Both the position numbers and the translations under genes were made by a program. From JBEKCP01 sp050014815 (GTDB taxonomy: Bacteria > Planctomycetota > Planctomycetia > Pirellulales > Thermoguttaceae): a DNA stretch of 47,675 bases. Positions 42,312-47,675 of this stretch are shown piece after piece. The notes under the pieces were generated by a model. The model ran no database searches. It was not told where the DNA came from and saw only the letters and a list, made by a program, of their open reading frames with translations. The stretch's first letter is position 1; each line of letters starts with the position of its first letter. Location: the NCBI GenBank assembly GCA_050014815.1, contig JBEKCP010000001.1:1-47675 (forward strand). The letters run 5' to 3'.

Positions 42312-44044
42312 TCTGCTACCTCTCCCCACCAGGGTCTGGCGGTCATCAGGTCCAAATCTTCGGTAAGACTGCGGTTCAGCCGGCCGTACTTCTTCTCGAA
42401 CTCCGGGGCCCACGGCTGGAGTTTCAACTTCACCCGTTGGCCGACCGTCCAGGAGTAGGCGGGCGTGTTCTTCTGCCCTCTCATACTGAAAAGATACACG
42501 GGAATGCGATGGTCGGCCAGCTTCCCGGAGAGAACCTGGATGTTTTCCAGGTCGATCGTGAAGATGTGGTCGGCATAGGTGACGGTGCCCGCCCGGGGCG
42601 CCGCCGACTTGGCCGCGACGACGCCGCTGACGACCGTCGCGCCGCCGCCGGGCGTCGCCGCGTTGACGGGGCGCGCGGCTTGCTTCAACTCCATATCGAG
42701 CAGTTTCCAGTCGCCCGCCGACAGCTCGCGCGCGGCGAACTGCCATACCACGACCTTCTTGCCGGCCAGCCGGTCTTGCCCTTGGGCCAGCTCGCGGCTG
42801 AGGATCGCGCGGGTAGCGTGCGCACCGTCGTCGTTGCGCAGAATTGCGTCCACGGGTTGCTGAAGCTCGAAGCTCAGTTGTTCGGCCAGCCCCGCCCCCG
42901 CGCCCCAACCCATCAACTCCAGCGAAAAGATGTTGCTGAAACTGTCGCCCAGCAACAACACCTCGGCGCCGGACTGCGGCGACCACGGAGCGCCGGCGGC
43001 CGTCGTCACCGGGTGGATCACCGCCTCCTCGCGCCCGAACAGTCGTTGCTCGGGCCGCAGCTTGAGCATCACGGCCACGTCGCCAAGGTTGCAGACCGTC
43101 TGTTCGCGCCGACAAACGTCCGGGCCGGCGGGGGCAAGCGGCACGCGCCGGCGGATACAGCGGGCGAGCTCGGCGGCAGCCTGCTCCATCGCCTCCGGGC
43201 GCCAGTGCGTATCGGTGGCCAGGTACATCGGCCGGAACGTCGTCTGCTCGCGCCCGACGAGAATATTCGCCACGTCGCACACAACCACGCCGGCCCGCTG
43301 GACTTCCGCCACGAACTCCGCATAGGACGGGTTCTGAACCGCCGCGGCCTCGCGCCCGTCGTAACGATCAGAAAACATCTCGGGATGGATGGTCGCCTTG
43401 TCGGGCACGGGCATGAGCACCAGCGCGATGCCGCGGTCGGCCAGTTGCCGGTGGAATTGCAGCACGGCGCGGCGCGGGTCGGGCTGGACTTCCAGCTTGG
43501 CGTTGGCGCGGCGCTGGGCCAACGCCCTCGCGTCGAGAAAGGCAGGGCCCGTGCAGTAGTCGATCCCCGGCCGGTAGAACAACCAGCCGTTGCGTCCGAG
43601 ATAGGCCTTTTCGTTTGCCGCCCCGGCGTAGGCAAGGCCCTCTTGCACCCAGGGCCGGACCTGATTCGAGATGCACGAGTCTTTCGACAACTCGTCGGCA
43701 AATGCGTCGATCTCGCTGGGCGGCGGCAGCGAGTTCCACCACCGCCAAAAACCCTCCTGGCCCGCGCTCCGGCGGAAGCTGGGCAGCAGGCGGACCACGT
43801 CGTAGCATTTCGGCAAGAGCCGCAAGAGCGAAGGCTTCGCGCCGGATTCCTTCAAGGCCGCCAGGTTCCGGCGGATCTCCACGACGTGTTGGATCGCCAG
43901 TTCCGAGAAGAGGATCGTCGCCAAGGCCACGCACACGAGCCAGGCGACGGGCCTGGAGACGGCGGTTGTCTTCAGCGACAACTCGGCCTCTTCCTCGCGG
44001 CTGCCCTTCTCGTACAGACGGTATTCGTGTTGCGTTGCCGTCAT
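42308..44044 (-). CDS. Membrane-anchored AlgJ-like SGNH acetyltransferase, first of four
   Basis: The product has 578 residues. A short cytoplasmic N-terminus is followed by one membrane helix (about 33-54, VAWLVCVALATILFSELAI). Then come the AlgJ-type domain with AYLGRNGWLFYRPGIDYCTG, LVLMPVPDKATIHPEMF, the catalytic YLATDTHWRPEAM (Asp278, His280) and EVLLLGDSFSNIFSLE (GDS 366-368). The last 110 residues form an extra domain (HIFTIDLENIQVLSGKLAD, EFEKKYGRLNRSL) shared with the 499-residue paralogue. The start is one base after the AlgI stop codon, so the acyl donor and acceptor partners are made together. This is the expected partner of the MBOAT protein at the membrane. Confidence 0.87.
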   Translation of the reverse strand: MTATQHEYRLYEKGSREEEAELSLKTTAVSRPVAWLVCVALATILFSELAIQHVVEIRRNLAALKESGAKPSLLRLLPKCYDVVRLLPSFRRSAGQEGFWRWWNSLPPPSEIDAFADELSKDSCISNQVRPWVQEGLAYAGAANEKAYLGRNGWLFYRPGIDYCTGPAFLDARALAQRRANAKLEVQPDPRRAVLQFHRQLADRGIALVLMPVPDKATIHPEMFSDRYDGREAAAVQNPSYAEFVAEVQRAGVVVCDVANILVGREQTTFRPMYLATDTHWRPEAMEQAAAELARCIRRRVPLAPAGPDVCRREQTVCNLGDVAVMLKLRPEQRLFGREEAVIHPVTTAAGAPWSPQSGAEVLLLGDSFSNIFSLELMGWGAGAGLAEQLSFELQQPVDAILRNDDGAHATRAILSRELAQGQDRLAGKKVVVWQFAARELSAGDWKLLDMELKQAARPVNAATPGGGATVVSGVVAAKSAAPRAGTVTYADHIFTIDLENIQVLSGKLADHRIPVYLFSMRGQKNTPAYSWTVGQRVKLKLQPWAPEFEKKYGRLNRSLTEDLDLMTARPWWGEVAE

Positions 44045-44045
44045 G

Positions 44046-45521
44046 CTAGAAGATGAAGTAAATGAAAGGGTTGTACTCCTGGGTCGCCAGGACCATGAGC
44101 GACAGGATCAAGAGGCCCACGCACAGGGACGCCCGGGGCAAGGTGAGCCGGCGGGTCCAGGTCCAGGTTTGAGGGCACGTCCAGACGACGATCGCCGCCA
44201 GCCCCAGCGAGAACACGTAGTAGGGCTGGTACAGCAATCCGCCGAGCAATGCGGCGCCGGACTGCGGCCGGCCCTGGCCGAACATGCTGCCCAGGTACGC
44301 GACGGCCGCCTCCAGGCTGCCGGCGCGAAAGAACACCCAGGCGATGCAGACCGTGAAGTACGTGATCGTCATCCGGACCAGTCCGGGCAGCCGGTGATAG
44401 AGGCTTTGCTTGCCTTGGGCCCGCTCGATGCCCAGCATGGCCCCGTGGATGGCGCCCCAGATGACGAAGGTCCAGGCGGCCCCGTGCCACAGCCCGCCCA
44501 GGAGCATCACGATCGCCAGGTTGGCATACGTCCGCGCCTCGCCCTTGCGGTTGCCACCCAGCGGGATGTACAGGTAGTCGCGGAGCCAGGTTGAAAGGGA
44601 AATGTGCCACCGCCGCCAGAACTCGGTAATCGACTGCGACCGGTAGGGGGAATCGAAGTTCTTGGCGAACAGGAACCCCAGCATCAGTCCCAGGCCGATG
44701 GCCATGTCGGAGTAGCCGCTGAAATCGAAATAGATCTGGAAGGAGTATCCGAACACGCCGACCCAAGAGTCCAGGGTCGTGACGGAACCCGCGTTGAAGG
44801 CCGTGTCGGCGATTTTGCCGCAGGGGTTGGCGATCAGGATCTTCTTGGCCATGCCCAGCGAGAAGAAGGCCATGCCGCGGGCGACTTTGTCCAGAGTGAC
44901 GACGCGGTTCTCCATCTGGTCGGCCAGGTAGGAGAACCGCAGGATCGGCCCGGCCACCAGGTGCGGACACATCGACACGAAGCACGAGAAGTCGATGAAG
45001 TTCCTCATTGCCTTGGCGTGGCCGCGGTAGACGTCGATGATGTAGCTGAGCGACTGGAAGGTATAGAAGCTGATGCCCAGCGGCAGGACCACGCGGAAGA
45101 GCGTGTCCCAATGCCAGCTCGTCATGCCCAGCGAGGCGACCAGGGTGTTGTAGCTGTCCACGCCGAAGTTGAAGTACTTGAAGAAGCCGAGCATCGTCAG
45201 GTTCGAGATCACCGAGAGCGCCACCGCCCAGCGCTGCGTGGCAGACCGCTCCGTACGAATGGGCAAGGGAACGATTTCCTTTCCCCAGGCCCGCCAGAAG
45301 TCCCAACTGTCCCAGGCCACGATCAGGCTCAGCAACCAGTCCACGAAGGTGGTGCCGAACATGAGGAAGATGAACTTGGGATTGGCCCACCCGTAGAAGA
45401 TGTAGCCCATCACCAAGAGCCACAGGTTCCTTGCGCGCTGCGGCGCCCAAAGCAGTGCGTAATAGACCAGCAGCAGCAGCGGCAGGTAGTAGTAGACGAA
45501 GATGTGGGAACTGAAAACCAT
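44046..45521 (-). CDS. algI-like: AlgI-type MBOAT polysaccharide O-acyltransferase
   Basis: The product has 491 residues, mostly hydrophobic with about ten to twelve membrane helices. It carries the diagnostic MBOAT/AlgI blocks: GISFYTFQSLSYIIDVYRG (about 149-167), FVSMCPHLVAGPILR, YFDFSGYSDMAIGLGLMLG, EFWRRWHISLSTWLRDYLYI (about 300-319, His306) and GGLWHGAAWTFVIWGAIHG with the catalytic His at about 346. In alginate and similar systems this protein moves acetyl groups from cytoplasmic acetyl-CoA across the membrane to periplasmic SGNH partners, four of which follow here. Length and motifs are complete. No polymerase (Alg8/44) is in the window, so the acceptor polymer is unknown. Confidence 0.95.
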   Translation of the reverse strand: MVFSSHIFVYYYLPLLLLVYYALLWAPQRARNLWLLVMGYIFYGWANPKFIFLMFGTTFVDWLLSLIVAWDSWDFWRAWGKEIVPLPIRTERSATQRWAVALSVISNLTMLGFFKYFNFGVDSYNTLVASLGMTSWHWDTLFRVVLPLGISFYTFQSLSYIIDVYRGHAKAMRNFIDFSCFVSMCPHLVAGPILRFSYLADQMENRVVTLDKVARGMAFFSLGMAKKILIANPCGKIADTAFNAGSVTTLDSWVGVFGYSFQIYFDFSGYSDMAIGLGLMLGFLFAKNFDSPYRSQSITEFWRRWHISLSTWLRDYLYIPLGGNRKGEARTYANLAIVMLLGGLWHGAAWTFVIWGAIHGAMLGIERAQGKQSLYHRLPGLVRMTITYFTVCIAWVFFRAGSLEAAVAYLGSMFGQGRPQSGAALLGGLLYQPYYVFSLGLAAIVVWTCPQTWTWTRRLTLPRASLCVGLLILSLMVLATQEYNPFIYFIF

Positions 45522-45572
45522 GTGCTGCTATGAGTGAGTTGGGGCGCCATCGTCCCGCACCATAGTCATCCT

Positions 45573-47201
45573 TTACGGCGTCTCAAGGCAGATGATGTTC
45601 CCGTCGGTTGCGCCGCCAAAGGGTTGCAGCGTCTTGAGCGACGGCGACGGGGTGGGAGGCTCCTTGCCGTCGGTTCCGCCGGAGCGCGAGACGCAGAGCA
45701 ATCCCTTCTTCGTGGCGAATACGCGAACATTCTCACAGCCTGGCAGATAGGAGGAGAACATCAGATTCTTGAACTCCTTGTCCCACACCCCCAGCGTTTC
45801 ACCGCCATAGTCGTAGTTCGTACCGGAGGGCTTCCAGAAGGAGTTCGGCGTCTGGATCAACCCCGTCCCCGCACTGCCGGTGAACGCTACCGCGTCGCCC
45901 CTCAACACGGTCGCACGGGAGATCCTGGCTGTCTTGATGCGGTTGGCCTTGGCGTTTGTCGAAGGCAACACCGCACACCACCACGAGTGCAGTATAGTCT
46001 CCAGCGTCTTCGGATTCACCACCGTCAAGTGTCCGAGGGAGTTCGCGCCGGACGGATACCACGGCCAGAGGAACCCGCCGAGGGGACAGTTCCGCTTCCA
46101 GTCGGTGGCCTGTTTCCAGAAGACCGAATTTGCCCCGTCGGACCATCCCGCCACGACAAGGTTGCCGTTGCTCATCGTGTCCACGTCCCGGACGGAAGAA
46201 TCGGCTTCCAGTCCCGCGTGGTCCGAGCCCATGTCCTTCGGATCGAATTCCCACAACTTCCACAGCCGTTCCCCCGTCGCACTGTACTTGTACAGGTACG
46301 GTTGCCGCCAGGGCTCGCGGCGGGTGTGCGTATTCCGGTCGCCGCCGAAATAGGCCCCGCCGTCTTCCAGATCGATCCCCAGCCACTTGCCGGTTTTCGC
46401 GTTGACGAGTTTGACTTCCTTGCCGTCGGCGGCAATCCGCCGCAGGCCCTTCAGGTCGAAGTACACGCCGCCCGCCTTGTCGAGCCAGAGGTTTGCGGGC
46501 GCCGCTGCTGCGCCCTCGAAAATCCATGCCCATGCAAAGGTGCCCGTGGCCGCATCAAGTTTCACGACGTACACGTCCGCCCCGCCCGACGAAGGTTCCC
46601 TCTGGACCTGGCCAGGCCCAGCTTTCTCGGTCAGGGCACGGAAGGCAGGCGTTGCCCGGCCGGTCAGGACCAGTGATTTGCCGTCCGGCGCCACGGCGCC
46701 GGTACGGACCTGCGCGACGCCCCAGTCGAACTTCACAACCTTCTTGATCGCCTTCAGGCCGGGTTCGTACAGCACCCAGAAACCGGCGCAGTCGGGATCA
46801 TCGTTCACCGGAACGAGGCGTCCCTTCTCGTCCCGGTCCGGCTTCAGCCCCTGGTGAACCCCCTTCCCGAGAACCGCCGACGGCGGAACCACGGGGAACT
46901 CCGGTCCCCAGGCGTTGCCGATCGCCACGAGCGTGCCGTCAGCGAGTTCCCCCGCGGCCACGAACTCTTCGTAACCTTTCCCGCCGAAGAACGTCGCTGC
47001 CACGACCTTCATGTGCGGGCCTTTGGCCGCCTCCTCGTGCCACAACTTGTACCGATCCGGCAGGATCTTCGTCTTTGGAAACGGGTCCCAGTCCTTCTCG
47101 GCGGGTTTTCCGGGGGACGGATCCGCCGCAACGGCAACACCCGCCGCGCAGCCGGCCCAGACGAACGACCCTAACACCACACAACGGAAGAGCGTCGGCA
47201 T
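45573..47201 (-). CDS. Secreted beta-propeller protein
   Basis: The product has 542 residues. A perfect AAGGAGGAA box supports the ATG at 47201. The signal is FRCVVLGSFVWAGCAAGVAV. The mature part consists of propeller-like strands: FVAAGELADGTLVAIGNAWG, GAVAPDGKSLVLTGRATPAF, YVVKLDAATGTFAWAW, LWLDKAGGVYFDLKGLRRIA and VDTMSNGNLVVAGWSDGANS. It is homologous to the C-terminal half of the 758-residue protein at 23747-26023. No active-site motif is visible. It lies between the fucosidase and the acetylation operon, 51 bp before algI, and may be read through into it. Confidence 0.78.
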   Translation of the reverse strand: MPTLFRCVVLGSFVWAGCAAGVAVAADPSPGKPAEKDWDPFPKTKILPDRYKLWHEEAAKGPHMKVVAATFFGGKGYEEFVAAGELADGTLVAIGNAWGPEFPVVPPSAVLGKGVHQGLKPDRDEKGRLVPVNDDPDCAGFWVLYEPGLKAIKKVVKFDWGVAQVRTGAVAPDGKSLVLTGRATPAFRALTEKAGPGQVQREPSSGGADVYVVKLDAATGTFAWAWIFEGAAAAPANLWLDKAGGVYFDLKGLRRIAADGKEVKLVNAKTGKWLGIDLEDGGAYFGGDRNTHTRREPWRQPYLYKYSATGERLWKLWEFDPKDMGSDHAGLEADSSVRDVDTMSNGNLVVAGWSDGANSVFWKQATDWKRNCPLGGFLWPWYPSGANSLGHLTVVNPKTLETILHSWWCAVLPSTNAKANRIKTARISRATVLRGDAVAFTGSAGTGLIQTPNSFWKPSGTNYDYGGETLGVWDKEFKNLMFSSYLPGCENVRVFATKKGLLCVSRSGGTDGKEPPTPSPSLKTLQPFGGATDGNIICLETP

Positions 47202-47311
47202 GAGTTCCTCCTTCAGGTTGAACCGGAACAGGATATGGCACCTCGGGGTAAATCGTACAGGTCGTTGCAGGCCGACAGACCATCAACGGCTCGGATTGCG
47301 ATTTCGCAGCA

Positions 47312-47675
47312 TCATTTGTCCGCCGGCTCGACGGCCGGGACATCGAGGATCGGCAGGTCCTCGGCCGACCCATCCAGTTTCAGGACGATAACGGTATCCA
47401 CCCATTGCCGGCTGGCGGCGGGGACGGTCACACGGATCCCCTTGTCCGTTTGTTCACAGGCGACTTTCTCGCCGTTGGCCAGCAATGTGCAGCCGACGAT
47501 CTTCCGCTCCGGTAACGACGGCAATTGTACGGTCTCATTGCCATTCCAGTCGGTTACGTGCAGGAAGAATCGGTCGCCTTTGCGAGTGGTGCCCCACACG
47601 AAGCCCTTCTCGGCACGTCTTGGCGGCGCCTTGCAGGTGGTCAGCCAGCACGGCTGGTACGGGCCGCCCCATGTG
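47312..47675 (-). CDS. C-terminal end of a probable GH29 alpha-L-fucosidase (5' end outside window)
   Basis: The frame is open from the window edge to the stop at 47312 (about 120 codons) and has no start inside. The sequence TWGGPYQPCWLTT, then VWGTTRKGDRFFLHVTDW, LPSLPERKIVGCTLLANGEK and WVDTVIVLKLDGSAEDLPIL is the usual C-terminal beta-sandwich of GH29 alpha-L-fucosidases (pattern of TRKG-x-x-x-YLHV-x-DW and DTVV-x-L). The catalytic barrel is beyond the window. If correct, the locus acts on a fucose-containing glycan. Confidence 0.7.
   Translation of the reverse strand, partial: TWGGPYQPCWLTTCKAPPRRAEKGFVWGTTRKGDRFFLHVTDWNGNETVQLPSLPERKIVGCTLLANGEKVACEQTDKGIRVTVPAASRQWVDTVIVLKLDGSAEDLPILDVPAVEPADK

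Noticed and set aside
41235..43280. Reading the second AlgJ-like protein as a 681-residue product
   Set aside because: The first 323 codons are out-of-frame translation of the upstream AlgJ-like gene. The true start is the ATG at 42311, which overlaps the upstream stop and is followed by a signal peptide.

Overview
The window looks like accessory DNA from a planctomycete (or a close PVC-group relative). The supporting signs are a roughly 60-65% GC base composition, many secreted beta-propeller proteins, twin-arginine (Tat) exported Gfo/Idh/MocA oxidoreductases and sugar isomerases, a small protein of the planctomycete TIGR03067 type, and two long proteins of the hydrazine-synthase-alpha-like (PD40 propeller plus CXXCH) kind that is widespread in non-anammox planctomycetes. 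There is no rRNA, tRNA or housekeeping gene to fix the taxon further. Every intact gene, about 26 of them, lies on the minus strand, so transcription runs from high to low coordinates. Almost every product starts with a Sec or Tat signal.

Reading in the direction of transcription: (i) 47.7-45.6 kb, the end of a probable GH29 alpha-L-fucosidase and a secreted beta-propeller protein. (ii) 45.5-38.6 kb, a compact polysaccharide O-acetylation operon: one AlgI-type MBOAT membrane acyltransferase followed by four different AlgJ/AlgX-type SGNH proteins, with genes overlapping or 1-65 bp apart. (iii) 38.6-30.7 kb, an exported redox group: a PQQ-type propeller with a vestigial methyltransferase-like N-terminus, two Gfo/Idh/MocA proteins, a xylose-isomerase-like TIM barrel and an aldo/keto-reductase-like protein with an eroded active site. 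(iv) 30.6-22 kb, a double FAD-oxidoreductase/HEAT protein, a Tat-exported epoxide-hydrolase-like enzyme, a second beta-propeller and small unknown secreted proteins. (v) 21.5-17 kb, a propeller, a DUF4177-like/TIGR03067 protein and a multidomain protein with an ExbD-like segment. (vi) 17-7.1 kb, a GH-A-clan glycosidase, a dihaem HzsA-like protein, an alpha/beta-hydrolase-like protein and a heparinase-like protein. (vii) 6.8-0 kb, a PQQ propeller, an IS66 remnant, an internally duplicated 1150-residue DUF4091-like protein, and a second HzsA-like protein cut by the window edge, the last two in AT-richer DNA.

Taken together this is a carbohydrate locus: exported glycosidases and lyases, periplasmic sugar oxidation/epimerisation, and acetylation of a surface polysaccharide. 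The substrate cannot be named from the sequence.

The most unusual structure is not a single gene. At least five pairs of genes share closely similar 5' segments (signal peptide, and in two clear cases also about 24 nt of ribosome-binding leader) while their mature proteins are unrelated or belong to different families. Together with a jelly-roll-like module shared by two adjacent unrelated proteins, several short gene relics in the spacers and two REP-like hairpins with the same two mismatches, this suggests that the locus is being rearranged in modules.
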